From NCBI GenBank assembly GCA_949825045.1, contig OX463810.1, positions 34,606,201 to 34,670,200 of the forward strand: DNA of 64,000 nucleotides. The letters run 5' to 3'. Shown here piece after piece: positions 1 through 10,789 of this stretch (positions within the stretch are counted from its first letter, which is position 1; each line of letters begins with the position of its first letter). The position numbers were made by a program, and so were the translations under genes. A model generated the notes under the pieces. It ran no database searches. It was not told the DNA's origin and saw nothing but the letters and a program-made list of their open reading frames with translations. Source of the DNA: Argyresthia goedartella (taxonomy: Eukaryota; Arthropoda; Insecta; Lepidoptera; Argyresthiidae).

Positions 1-190
1 TTTTCGTTTGTGCCGTCACTCGCGCGTGTTTCACTTGCGCAGGAGTCGAAGCGTGCGCGCGCGGCCGGGGCTCGGTCCGTTATGTGCGCGGCGAGATGCG
101 CGTGAGCGCAGGGGAAAATGTTTACTGTGGACGGTATAGAGTAGGAAGGCTGCCAGGTGCTGGCGTGCCTCCGAGAGACAAGTGTTAGGT
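1..190. other. CpG-rich block, unassigned
   Basis: The first ~190 bases are rich in CpG and GC, in sharp contrast to the AT-rich DNA that follows. No long ORF or known repeat is recognisable. It could be the end of a promoter or non-coding first exon of a gene to the left, but the window edge prevents a test. Inference only. Confidence 0.25.
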
Positions 191-213
191 TGATATATTA
201 AACTATGTACCTA

Positions 214-462
214 TGACGACCCGAATGGCCTAGCCGGCAGTGACCCTGCCTACGAAGCCAAGGGTCCCGGGTTCGAGTCCCGGTGGGGGCAAATATTTGT
301 TGATGAGAACGGATGTTTGTTATTGTTGTTTATCTATCTAAGTATAATATTTATCTAAATATCGTTGTATAGTGCCCAAGATACAGGGAATCCTAGTTTT
401 GGGCTAGATCAATGTGTGTAAATAGTGTCCAAGGTATTATTATATTATTATTATATGGCTGA
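214..462 (+). mobile_element. tRNA-derived SINE, family A
   Basis: A tRNA-like head carries a perfect polymerase III A box (226-237, tggcctagccgg) and B box (270-280, ggttcgagtcc). A non-tRNA body follows with the phrase 'gatgag..gg(a)tgtttg' and a tail rich in att. The same head and body recur at 41345-41600, 43835-44090, 52065-52305 and 58410-58640, so this is a dispersed SINE and not a tRNA gene. Confidence 0.85.
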
Positions 463-1726
463 AGCCCCAGGTCAACGGCAGTTGTATTGATTGTGCATCC
501 AGTCCTTGTTATATGCATATTGCAAATATTAATGTTGAACACCTTTTTGAAAGACCTCATGCACTTAATGACGTTTAATAAAGGATTAACCATTAGTCAA
601 ACAAGTGACAACTTCAATTAACTATTTGAAACGTCATTCTCTTCACAAATTACCGAGATTTTGTGATTAAAAAATCTGGCATTTCTGTTTGAATCCAACT
701 CTTTGTCCAGCGTTTATCAATGAAGATGGCCTACCTTATCGGCACAGCGTTGAAATACTCGAATCACTATTATTGACCCGGGGAAAGTAGATGTAAAGTC
801 ATAGACCCATGGCCGGAGACGATCGTATCGTATGGTCAGGTCACGGCCGCAGGTACCCAGGGACTGTGCTCCAGTAAAATAATAAGGTCTCTGGGTAAAA
901 GTCAAATTCATGCGGTTAATCTTTGATGGAGCACGTGTAGCCGAAATGGTTTTTTGGGGTCGCGATAAAATCTATCAAGAATTACGTGTCAATCGGCTCT
1001 ACAATTGATTAGAAAATAGTTTTTTTATGTTCTTCCATGGCATTGCGAGTCAAAATCACTAAAATGCGATCAGTTCACCACCACACCAGAGCAATGCAAT
1101 TTATTCGTAAGAGAGAGTGATTAGAAACACTCTCGAACAAAACTTAGCATTCACATATTCACCTTACCTTGTCGCTTAGACATAATAACGGGGCGAATGC
1201 TAATTTGTATCCTGTCTTGTGAATTAACTATCTTGCCAACACAAGATCAAGGTTACTGCTTCTAGAAAACGGATGCAAATTGTTTAGAAATTCTAATCAG
1301 GCTTCATTACAATAATGGACTCTTCCGTTGTTTGTATGTCGGCGGCGGCGGCGGCGCGCTGGCTGATTCAGATGCGCTGGGCGATATGACACGCAAAAGA
1401 GAATTACACATTAGTTAGTAACTTATCGTATTAGTGATGATTAATTTGCATTAACTTATGTATCGAAATGTGCGCTATTTCAACAATCAACAAAGTTTTT
1501 AATGTCAGGGCTGAGGAATGTTAGGCAGGATATGGATATGGAAAATGATAAAATAATTAAGTAGGCATTTTCAGCGAGTATGTGCGATGTGAGTTTTTTT
1601 TGACAAAAATGATAAACACCAAGAGCGAGCGTTGCAAAGTCGAAAAAGTAAAGCTATTTTATTTATTTCATATACATTTATTGCACATGCTATACAAAAC
1701 ACAAGATAATAGAAAATATATTTAAA
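463..1726. other. unassigned AT-rich spacer
   Basis: No convincing coding region or repeat was recognised. A short (ggc)n run lies at about 1340-1359 inside otherwise AT-rich sequence. Short ORFs in this stretch show no family resemblance. Confidence 0.5.
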
Positions 1727-2128
1727 AACCGGTCAAGTGCGAGTCTAAATCGCGCACGAAGGGTTCCGTACCACCGTTCAATGGAAGCGATGGTGTGGAG
1801 TGAATAGTTTGGATTTTACACAGCAAAATATTGTTTACAAAGTTATTGGTGCGGTTACTTTCATACTCCATGCACGTAACCAGGTGCATCCATAAGTTTG
1901 TATGTGGTATTGAAAGAATTGTTGTATGGGAGCCCCCTTAAATATTTCTTTTATCCTGTTTTTTATTATTTGTTGTTATAGCGGCAACATAAATACATCA
2001 TCTGTGAAAATTTCAACTGTCTAACTATCACGGTTCGTGAGATACAGCCTGGTGACAGACGTACGGACGGACAGCGAAGTCTTAGTAATAGGGTTCCGTT
2101 CTTACCCGTTGGGTACGGAACCCTATAA
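1727..2128 (+). repeat. dispersed lepidopteran repeat R1 ('gggttccgtac')
   Basis: The copy starts with 'ccggtcaagtgcgagtc', contains 'aagggttccgtacca', then 'gttgttatagcggcaac' and 'gtacggacggacag', and ends with 'gggtacggaaccctata'. The same blocks occur in the same order, on the opposite strand, at 31436-32553 (split), 50838-51350 and 56812-57192. This repeat is very common in lepidopteran non-coding DNA. No ORF is visible, so it looks non-autonomous. Confidence 0.75.
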
Positions 2129-2261
2129 AGGCAACTTTACTCCAATAATACAACTTTATTAAAGTAAAGTTAGCCTTTTTTAAATCTTTTACGTCCTCCT
2201 CAACATTTTACGGAATCCAAGCTAGCCAACCTTTTTGCGGGACCGTTTTCTATTTCTTTCT

Positions 2262-2448
2262 TCCTGCAGGCCTCGGAGAACCCACGCAGTTTCCATGCTC
2301 ACAACCCAACAGTATCACCACGTCCTTCGAGCACGGTATTGGACTCCGGGCCATTCAATTGTGGAACGCACTCCCCTGCACCATCAGGGACAGTTCTTCT
2401 CTCAATATCTTTAAAAGTCGTGTGAAGAAGCATTACCTTTCTCTTTAG
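2262..2448 (+). pseudogene. LINE ORF2 C-terminal fragment (CR1-like)
   Basis: One frame ends in a conserved LINE C-terminus: 'RAIQLWNALPCTIRDS', then a short basic segment and a stop at 2446-2448. The same ending is seen in the long LINE ORF at 34135-36303 (RLWNALPCAIRDSPS). Only the last ~60 codons remain, as expected for a heavily 5'-truncated non-LTR retrotransposon. Confidence 0.7.
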
Positions 2449-3059
2449 AAATATAGGTAGGTGTTAATTAGTATAATAATAATAATAATAATTTATTTTA
2501 CCAAAAAATATTACAAACTCGCTTATAATAATAACTAACAAATTGTTGAGCAATTTATATGTAACAGGTGCGGAAAGGTCTTTTAAGTATACTGCCCCCT
2601 GCACTAGTTTGTATAAACTGTGTTGCAGCAGGGCATGTTAACAATTAACAATTTACACAATTGCAGTACAGACGTGTAGGTACTAACACTGAGGTTATCA
2701 AATAGTTTGTTTATTCTTAATTAAAGTTATAGTTAAAGATCTAAAGGAATTATAAATATTACCTAACATAAAATAGAAATCAAAAATTAAAAATTGTTAT
2801 TAGCTTAGCTTTTTCACTACTAAGGTATGTATAATTGTGATTATACATGCACATATGCATATATGTTTATAAATGTTTAATGGATATAGTTTTTTATAAT
2901 AGAATGTTTAAGTATATATATATATAGATGATTCGATATAATAATAAATAATAATAATAATATATATGCTTACATTTATAATATATTAAATATGGTTAAA
3001 AAAATGAGTTATGATTTTATAGGTATATTATTTTTAGGAGATTATTTTTAAAATATTCT

Positions 3060-4673
3060 CAGTTTGCTCATCGTTAAGTCTACTCAAGAAGTTGCCTAAT
3101 ATTTTCTTACAGTTATATTTCGTATTGTTTCTAATAGGGCAGGTAGCGCAAATTTTGTTATATATATGGTCCTAAAAAGTGAGAGAAGTGTTGAAAAAAA
3201 CTTGTCTGGCACAGAGGGACTATATAAACATTATCCAATCTTCTTTGGGAGATCTGCTCCGGTGGAATGATGCTGTGTTGTCTTAGGTTTCGTGTCGTAT
3301 CGTTAGGACTTTAAATTCACGGTAGAGATCTCAAGTAGGGTATCGATAGGGTTTGAAAGTTGCAGTCTTTATGATTGCCCTCTGAGCTCTTTCAATTTTA
3401 ATAAGGTTACTTTTATCGCTGCCCCCCCACGCAGTTATACCATAGGATGCTACAGATTGGCACAGCGAGTAGTAAACCACCTTTATTGTATCAATATCCT
3501 TGATGTGTCGTAATTTTTAAAGATACATATAAGTTTACGTAGGCGTGCGCTCAGTGGACTTATTTGTGTTTTCCAGTTTAGGTTCTGGTCTATCATTACA
3601 GCCAGGTATTTAATGTATGGAGCTTGCTTTAAGACATAGCAATTGCAGCTGGGTAGCCTAGGGTCACATGAGTGGGCCCGGAGTGAGAAGTGGTCTGGTT
3701 GGGTATTGTTTCTAATACTGAAGGTAAGAAATTTTGTCTTGTCTAGATTTAGTGTCAGTATGTTAGAATTCAACCAATTAAGAACCTTACTGAAACCTTC
3801 CTCTGCCAACATTTTGGCATAATCCCACGTTTTTGCGTCAAATAACAATACGGTGTCATCTGCGAATGAAATTATTTTTCCCGAATTCAGTTTCATATCA
3901 CATAGATCATTAATATAGATCAGGAATAAGGTTGGTCCAAGCACCTAGCCCTGGGGAACGCCGAAAGTAACGTTTACTTTGTTACTATTGGCATCACCTA
4001 TACTTACTGTCTGAAACCTGTTAGACATGTAGTCTTTGAGAAGGTTCAGGGGTACACCGCGAACACCCTCACACTCAAGCTTACTCATTAGTATGGGGAT
4101 GGAGACAGTGCCAAATGCCTTAGCAAGATCCAGGAATATTCCCACACATTTGGAATGAGTATCTAGTACATGTCCTACGTGTGAAACAAGATCCTCTATG
4201 GCATCTGCAGTAGATAGTTTTGCTCTGAAGCCATATTGATTTTTCGAAAAATAATTTTGTGTATTAAGGTAGTTTATTAGTCTAATGTTGATAACTTTTT
4301 CTAGTATTTTAGATAATGTAGGGAGGATCGAGATAGGTCGGTAATTATTAACACTGCCTTCATCCCTAGACTTATGTATAGGTATTATGGTTGATTATTT
4401 TAACGAGTTCGGGAAAACACCAGTAGTTAGGCAGAGATTGCATAAACGAGAAATTGGTTTTGTGATTATATCCACCGCTAGTTTGACAAATACTGAGTAT
4501 ATACCATCCGAACCAGCAGAAGATGTGCTTTTTAAAGCCATGAGAATCTTTCTTATCTCTTGTTCATCTGTTGGTAAGAGTGTGAGAGATTGAAGTGGAC
4601 CATTATCACTTTTATATTCTCTGGCAAGATCATCCTCCGCCCGGTCTCCCTTTCGGAGTATTTCATTAGCCAA
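3060..4673 (-). pseudogene. reverse transcriptase of LINE, broken
   Basis: Three minus-strand segments give successive reverse-transcriptase blocks. 4673-4395 has 'SAGSDGIYS'. 4145-3945 has 'FLDLAKAFGTV' and ends in 'GVPQG'. 3944-3483 has the catalytic 'SFADDTVLLF' and a later 'IKYLAVMIDQNLNW'. An in-frame stop at 3945-3947 falls just after GVPQG, and frame changes separate the first two segments. Below 3483 recognisable C-terminal text (SVASYGITAWGG) continues to about 3060 with further breaks. Non-functional. Confidence 0.75.
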
Positions 4674-5133
4674 CGTCGACCAACGTTCGCGAAAAAGTTA
4701 TTGACTTTGTCCACTGATTCCTGAGGGGTTGGTTTAGCTCTGAGTAGTTCTCTTGGTTCTTTATTATTTTTATTTAAATAACATATTTGCCGTATTACTT
4801 TCCATGTGTTTTTTGTGTTGTTTTTATTTTTGTTTATCTCAGACTGTTCATAAGACGTTTTGAGCTTATGGAGTAGAGTAGTGCAAAAATTCCTGTATCA
4901 CATATTATTATTAGATTTAATTCATTGGTTTTTTTTCTTGTTTTACTGTGTAGTCTGTCTCTAAACCGAATACATCTTAATAAGCCCGGCAAAATCCATA
5001 GTTTGATGTTCGCTTTTCTGTTTGTTAATTTGTATGTAGTAGTGAATTTTTGTAGTATATCAGAGACCTTTGATAAGAACATTGAAGTTGTAATATTGGG
5101 ATCATTACTATTGAGATATTCATCCCAGTCTAT

Positions 5134-5895
5134 TTATTTTAATTCATGTAGAGCTCTTAGGTAGTCAGTTTTAGTGACATGTTTTCGTCCAGTGGCTAGT
5201 TTACCTTTTTTTATATTTACCGAGAGAATTACACAGTCGTGATCAGTCACAGTACATTTACAAACGAGCGTTGTACATTTGGTATTCGGTTTCGTAAAGC
5301 AATGATCAAGGCAGGTTTCTCTATGAGTAGGAAACAAATAAGCCGGTAATAAGCCTTGCATTGATAATTGGTTTAGGTAGGGACCTGATTTAGGGTCTTT
5401 ATTCTCTTCCCTTATGTCAATATTGATGTCACCCAGAATAAAGATTTGTTTTATCGACTTTAAACCCAATATCACGGTATCTAACCATAACTGGAAGTTC
5501 TCTAGGTTATTAATAGAAGGAGTTCTGTAAATGCAGACAAATGCTAGTTCCTTGCCAATTTCAATGACCAGGCAGTCAGCATCGTTCATTGTAGGCTTAT
5601 AGGTTTTGGCTTGCACAGTATCACGAACATAAACTACCACTCCACTGTTTTGGTTAATGTGATTTTTGGTAGAGTAAGATGTACAATTTTGTATAGATGG
5701 CAACACGCTAAGATGGGACAACCAGCATTCCGTGAAAACTATGATATCATATTTGATATTTATTCTTGTAAGTAAGACCTGAAAGTCATCAAAATTACGA
5801 TTTATGTTACGAATATTTTGCATAACAATAGTTGGTTTTACATTGCTCAGGCGTATCAACCAGAAAAGAGTCACCAACCTTGACATCATTGTCAA
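5134..5895 (-). CDS. LINE AP-endonuclease domain (partial ORF2)
   Basis: This 253-codon minus-strand frame matches the apurinic-endonuclease-like domain that LINEs use to nick target DNA. Motifs in order are MQNIRN near residue 25, 'FTECWLS' with the catalytic Glu, 'CIYRTP', 'LGDINIDI' (GDxN motif), and 'TDHDCV' near the end (SDH-like motif). The frame is open, but it leads into a broken reverse transcriptase, so it is a remnant. The nominal first codon is TTG; the real ORF probably began elsewhere. Confidence 0.7.
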   Translation of the reverse strand: MTMMSRLVTLFWLIRLSNVKPTIVMQNIRNINRNFDDFQVLLTRINIKYDIIVFTECWLSHLSVLPSIQNCTSYSTKNHINQNSGVVVYVRDTVQAKTYKPTMNDADCLVIEIGKELAFVCIYRTPSINNLENFQLWLDTVILGLKSIKQIFILGDINIDIREENKDPKSGPYLNQLSMQGLLPAYLFPTHRETCLDHCFTKPNTKCTTLVCKCTVTDHDCVILSVNIKKGKLATGRKHVTKTDYLRALHELK

Positions 5896-6209
5896 TTTCG
5901 TTTATGACGTTTGTTATGTCATCCATCATAAATTATTTTTGTAGTTCCACCAAAAATAACCGTGGGAGATTTATTTTTAGTTTGATTGGATGGTTGATGC
6001 CCTGTGCTTCTAAGTGTGACTATCTGGTATATTCGTTCTGTGCGCAAGTGTACTGTGAGTAATTGCTCTTTCTTGGTAATACTCCAACGTAAATATAGAT
6101 AATATATAGAAGATAAATAGATATATAGGTTCAAATATTAGATAATATTATGTAATATTGATAAAGATAATACAAATAATATGTATGATACACGTTGTAA
6201 ATACTTTCA

Positions 6210-6480
6210 TCATGGGATAACAACACAACCATCAGCCAACTGAAAAACTCGAACGAAGTCAGTGTCATTTTTAACACGCTTTTATTAGCTTGGGTTGTAT
6301 GTATGTATGTATCTATGTATGTAACGGAATCTTTGAACTTAATTTTCACCAGTTTCCAGAAGTCTGATTAATTTGAAACTTTGCATACGTATCAAGGACC
6401 GATGACAATGCAATAATTTGATAACTGTTTCCCATTATCCTTATTAGGACGGCCAGGATTAATAAATTCTTTTATAGATC
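6210..6480 (+). repeat. dispersed repeat with (gtat)n
   Basis: The sequence has 'caaccatcagccaactg', then (gtat)n at about 6297-6322, then 'aacggaatctttgaactta' and 'gattaatttgaaactttgc'. This arrangement is familiar from lepidopteran non-coding DNA. No terminal repeats or coding region were found, and the ends are approximate. Confidence 0.5.
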
Positions 6481-6838
6481 CTCTGTAGTAGAGTAAAAGG
6501 GACAGAGCGAGGGCGCGATCTGCGCATGCCTGCACTTTCGGACTTATTCTTTCGCTCGGGCACTTGGTACTATGGAGTGTAGAGACTCTGTACACGCCAT
6601 TTTTGGTATAGTACAACGGAGGCAAAAACGTTTTCAGGATAATTGCGTTCTCACCTTGTTCATTCTCTATGCATGCGTAGGTATTAATGAGACTAATATA
6701 CGCAAATTACTGTATTATAATATTCATAAAATATATAATATGATAACCGTGACTCACAAAAGGCTTTTTAATCACAACAAAATAATCAGAACATAAGTTT
6801 TAATCAAATTATTTTACGGGAAGAAATTTGGTAAGCTC

Positions 6839-7418
6839 CAATGCTTTGAAATTACAGCCGGTAAGGAAGGAATTTCATACGATCAAAAATTTTTTAATTA
6901 TAAAGTCTTATTGATTGGAGTACAAATAACGCATATGAATTCGAAAAAAACAAGACCGGAACTTTAATTAACTAGACGTGTCGAAAAATCGCTGATTGCG
7001 TCTTAATTGTGTCAGTATATTCCACGGACATCTTTCTCCGTGACAAGAGTATCTATCCCGATTACTTCTGTATCGCGTACGATTTCTGCATAGCTTTGGT
7101 CTTACAGTCGATAAGGAAGGAATTAATTATATTTAAAACATATCATAAATTCTCACTGACTAAAAGATAAATAACAAATTCTAATTCAGAAAAACAAGGC
7201 CGAAAGTTTAATTAACTACTCATATGGAGAAAAGCTCGATCGAGTATTAATCGTTTTAGAATATTCTGTAGTTACCTCTTCGTTCCGGGAGTGGGTAATT
7301 TGCGCGCCTGCTGCCTTCCTTGGATGTGGTAGCCGTTTTTCAGGTTCCCTCTCCGGGAAATGAGTTCTACTCCGGGTTACTTATGTATAACGTACAATTT
7401 CTGTATAGCTTTGGTTCC
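6839..7418 (+). repeat. two diverged ~280-320 bp tandem units upstream of helicase
   Basis: Several landmarks recur in order. 'ggtaaggaaggaattt' (6858 on) and 'gataaggaaggaatta' (about 7109 on) open the units. 'acaagaccggaactttaattaact' and 'acaaggccgaaagtttaattaact' lie in the middle. 'tgtatcgcgtacgatttctgcatagcttt' and 'tgtataacgtacaatttctgtatagcttt' close them. The second unit carries an extra GC-richer block at about 7280-7350. The role is unknown; they directly precede the helicase frame. Confidence 0.6.
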
Positions 7419-7429
7419 TCTTTAATCTA

Positions 7430-8695
7430 TTGAAAAACCAAGTGAACCGATGTTATGGAAAATCGGTGGTAAAAGTTGGTGCTCTAACTGGAGTTGCAGC
7501 ACGGTTGATCGGTGGGTCAACGCTACACCGTCTGCTAAAGCTACCAGAACAAAAAGATGGAGTAATTGTGAGTATGCCACTTCTTACTGGTAATTATTTG
7601 AGAGGAATGCGTCAATTATGGCAAAATGTTGAGTTTTTGTTCATAGATGAAATTTCTATGGTACCCTATGAGATGCTTTGTATGATCGACTCTCGTTTGC
7701 GACAGCTGAAAACCTCGGACGCTTGTTTTGGAGGCATAAACGTGATTCTCTTTGGTGATCTAATGCAGTTACCACCTGTTCGAGGACATCACGTTTTTCA
7801 ACAACCAGAACACATGAAGCCAGCTACACATTTGTGGCGACAGTTCGGTCTGATTGAACTTAAACAAAATATGCGTCAACAAGGAGACACGACATTTATA
7901 GATGTGCTTAACGCCCTTAGAGTTGGAGAAATGACGTCTAGGCATCTTGAAATTCTACTTGAAAAAGTTTCAACAGATGCGACTAATGAATTCTCAATCG
8001 AGAGTGCATTAAGAATTTACCCAACGAATGATCAGGTTGCTAGACACAACGAAAAAGTTCTCCAGAGTTTTAAGAATAAAGGGACAGTTATTTATACAAT
8101 AAAAGCACAAGACCAACTCATTGATGCTACTCGAAATCTAGGTAACAAGGACTTAGATTCTGTGATACCTAGCGATATTAATAAAACCGGAGGTCTTCCG
8201 AATGTATTGAAAATATTCGTAGGAGTTGAAGTGATGTTGAGGACAAACATTGACGTGTCGAAAGGTTTAGTGAATGGCAATATGGGTTTTATCACAGAAA
8301 TTATCTGGCCAAATTTTCGCAGAGGCCAACTATACGTGGAAGACATCCCGTCAGTCCGTATCGATTTCGGATCAGATGGTGTGCACATGATTAAACCAAT
8401 ATCGATACAGTTCCCAGCGAAATACAGTTATGGAACTGCTGAGAGACGAATGTTGCCATTAATCCTGAGTTGGGCTTCGACCGTCCACAAGATGCAAGGT
8501 TGTACAGTCGATCATGCAGTCATTTATCTAGGCTCGCGACTGTTTGCTGCTGGACAAGCTTATGTAGCACTTAGTCGTGTAAGATCTTTAGACGGTATTC
8601 GGATTGAAGAACTCGATTGTTCTAAATTAACAGGAAAAACCCCATGCAACAGTGAAGCTTTGAATGAAATGATGAGATTGCGAAATAATTTGTGA
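7430..8695 (+). CDS. PIF1-type DNA helicase, N-terminally incomplete
   Basis: The 421-codon open frame encodes most of a superfamily 1B (PIF1/RecD-like) helicase, an enzyme that unwinds DNA using ATP. Motifs in order are 'TGVAARLIGGSTLH' (motif Ia-like, ~20-33), 'FIDEISM' (Walker B, ~71-77), 'GDLMQLPP' (motif III, ~109-116), 'LSWASTVHKMQG' (motif V, ~346-357) and 'GQAYVALSRVRS' (motif VI, ~375-386). The Walker A loop is absent, and the frame opens at TTG with no early ATG, so the 5' part is missing. A 210-bp inverted repeat starts 60 bp after the stop. In insects this helicase type is typical of Helitron/Helentron transposons. No Rep nuclease motif was found here, so the assignment is inferred. 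The long stop-free frame suggests recent arrival. Confidence 0.75.
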   Translation: MKNQVNRCYGKSVVKVGALTGVAARLIGGSTLHRLLKLPEQKDGVIVSMPLLTGNYLRGMRQLWQNVEFLFIDEISMVPYEMLCMIDSRLRQLKTSDACFGGINVILFGDLMQLPPVRGHHVFQQPEHMKPATHLWRQFGLIELKQNMRQQGDTTFIDVLNALRVGEMTSRHLEILLEKVSTDATNEFSIESALRIYPTNDQVARHNEKVLQSFKNKGTVIYTIKAQDQLIDATRNLGNKDLDSVIPSDINKTGGLPNVLKIFVGVEVMLRTNIDVSKGLVNGNMGFITEIIWPNFRRGQLYVEDIPSVRIDFGSDGVHMIKPISIQFPAKYSYGTAERRMLPLILSWASTVHKMQGCTVDHAVIYLGSRLFAAGQAYVALSRVRSLDGIRIEELDCSKLTGKTPCNSEALNEMMRLRNNL

Positions 8696-8754
8696 GAAAT
8701 TTCAATACCACATGTCAACAAATAACTAATTGATAAATCGAACTAAAAAATGAA

Positions 8755-9248
8755 AAATAAATAATAGTTTAAAAAAACTAAAAAAACACGCTTTTATAGC
8801 TAACCGAACTAAACATTAGAAAATAATTTTTAATTTCAGAGAGTTTATAATACAGTAGTAGAAGATCGAACAATCAATCAGAATTTATCACCTCAAAATA
8901 AAATTATAATAAAGTTTAAGTAATTAACAAAAGAATTCAATTCAGAGTAAAAAGCGTGGGGTGCATTTTACTACTTTTCATAACTCTCCTCTCATAGATA
9001 GTTGCCAATAGAATGGTTGTTACATTTACTTTATCAAGCACCCCACGCTGTTTACTCTGAATTGAATTCTTTTGTTAATTACTTAAACTTTATTATAATT
9101 TTATTTTGAGGTGATAAATTCTGATTGATTGTTCGATCTTCTACTACTGTATTATAAACTCTCTGAAATTAAAAATTATTTTCTAATTTTTAGTTCGGTT
9201 AGCTATAAAAGCGTGTTTTTTTAGTTTTTTTTAAACTATTATTTATTA
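8755..9248. repeat. large near-perfect inverted repeat (2 x ~210 bp)
   Basis: Arms 8755-8964 and 9038-9248 are reverse complements. By eye I find two mismatches and one single-base length difference. A 73-bp unique loop (8965-9037) separates them. The inner arm tips are gcgtggggtgc and gcaccccacgc. The left arm lies in the 3' flank of the helicase frame. The right arm cuts into the LINE ORF1 on the other side. It could be a foldback/MITE or the terminal structure of the helicase element. Confidence 0.9.
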
Positions 9249-10205
9249 TATTGTGGCGTTTCATTCCATTTGCTCTTCGGGCAAATATCCTACCGTCACG
9301 AGTCCAGACAAATTTCCACTTGGGCTCGGCTAGGTTGAACGCGCACTTGCGAGTCTTCATGAAGAGCTGCCTGTTGAGTTTCGTGAGGCGTTCATTGACA
9401 AAGATCTTGGTCTCTGGCCCTGTGAGATTCATGTCAGCAGTAGTGGCGCCGCGGCGATCACGAGCAGCCTTCAGTAACTCGTCGCGTATGGAACGGCAGG
9501 CGAAGCGCGCGACGATGAGGCGGGGCTGGCCTGGCTTTCCGTCCTCCTCATCTTTCGTTGTACCGATGCGCGACGTCCAGACGATGTCCCTCTCCTCCAG
9601 CCTCACTCCAAGCTTGGTGGCTACCAGGTTCACAATGTGCGCTGGGTTTTCTCCCTTCGTCTCAATGATCCCAGAAATCTCCACATCGTTCAGTAGCAGC
9701 TCTTGATCGCGGTTGTTGATGCCTGCCTTCAGCTCTACTAGTTCAGACTCAAGCTTACTGACGTATGTCTCCATCCGTTCCCCTTCTTGCTTTTCCAAGA
9801 TCAAAACTCGAGCTTCTAGGGAGTCTATCTTTTTATTACAGTCCGTTATAGTTTGGTACAGTTTGGCCATTTCCGTTCGAAAGCCCAGCATTTTACTGCG
9901 TATGCCTCTCATTTCCTCCTTACATATGCGCAGCTCAGTGGCTAGGTCCAGGTTCACACTTGTATCGCGCGCTGTGACACTTAATAATTCATCGTTAGCT
10001 CTCTTGGTACAGTCCGAAGTAATGCTGCGAACGGGGGTGGAGCAATTGCCGGTTTTAGGTATTTTTGATTTACATTCTGGGCATTTCCATTCAACAGAAA
10101 TATTTGCGTTAATAGGAAGGCCCACACATCCTCTGTGGTACTGTTCGGTACACCCTATTCCATCAGCGAGGGCATAAACTTTCCACATGCTGTGCATTTG
10201 GCCAT
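9249..10205 (-). pseudogene. LINE ORF1: PHD-like finger, coiled coil, RNA-binding-like domain
   Basis: The minus-strand frame begins at an ATG at 10205 (MAKCTACGKF), but a shift within the first ~20 codons moves the text into the main open frame (ATG at 10197). Together they give a cysteine/histidine finger: CxxC, 'CTEQYHRGCVG' and 'WKCPECKS'. A long heptad-rich coiled coil follows (~85-160), then a domain ending 'FVWTRDGRIFARR'. Insect CR1-like LINE ORF1 proteins have this order. After 'ANGMKRHNI' the frame runs straight into the inverted repeat at 9248, so its 3' end and any ORF2 are lost. The PHD-like finger is inferred from spacing only. Confidence 0.65.
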
Positions 10206-10789
10206 TTTACCTACTATTCGATGATTTCGCTGGCGCCCTCTACGATTTAAATTCGGAACTGTTGTTATTAATTAATTTGTAACTTGATGAAAATGTTGCT
10301 TGTTGTGAGGAATCAAACTTAGTGTCCTCTTGACGTTATCCAATCTACTCTTAGCGTTTCGTTTCGTCAAGCAAAAAGGAAAAAGGAGCAGTTTGTCTGA
10401 GATTCGAACCAGCATTCACACCGCAACCGTTTCAGTACAGGCGGCCTAACCAATTGAACCGTAGGAACGATAAGTGAAGTGGCGAATTTAAGGTATGCTT
10501 GTTGACAGCTTTAGTTTTTTTTTATTGTAGTTTAACGAAATAAGACCATTTGCACTAATTTGTTGATCCACCCACAAATAATTTTATGGTGAGAATATGA
10601 ACTGCAAATTTTTTCACTTAGAACACAGTTTTTGGTACTTCATCACTCCTTCCTGCTATAACTATTGATGTTTTATGAGGGTTGTAACTTTAGCTTTGTA
10701 ATTCAAAAGAATCCCGATGTGTACACATTATAAACTACTAAAACTGATATGAAATCGGAGCGGAGTAAAAAAACACGTCTGCTTAGTAC
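10206..10789. other. spacer with tRNA-like patch
   Basis: Mostly unassigned AT-rich DNA. On the minus strand, 10475-10390 contains 'ggttcgaatctcag', a good B box, about 50 bases after 'caattggttaggcc', a loose A box. This resembles a decayed tRNA or SINE head. No acceptor-stem pairing was established, so I do not call a tRNA gene. Confidence 0.35.

Larger units (their letters stand above)
2476..5940 (-). mobile_element. degenerate non-LTR retrotransposon, minus strand
   Basis: Read on the minus strand this holds an AP-type endonuclease, then broken reverse transcriptase, then an AT-rich 3' tail ending in an (att)n microsatellite at about 2476-2493. This order is that of LINE ORF2. The style resembles Jockey-superfamily elements, but I cannot fix the clade. 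The reverse transcriptase is interrupted by stops and shifts, so the copy is dead. No ORF1 is recognisable upstream of the endonuclease. Confidence 0.75.

Noticed and set aside
226..300. tRNA genes at the A/B-box heads (214, 26612, 41600, 52065, 58410)
   Set aside because: The heads are joined to SINE bodies repeated in several places; no complete acceptor-stem pairing was shown.
7430..8695. Host PIF1 helicase gene
   Set aside because: The N-terminus with Walker A is missing, no introns are evident, and it is embedded in repeats; a transposon origin is more likely, though not proven.
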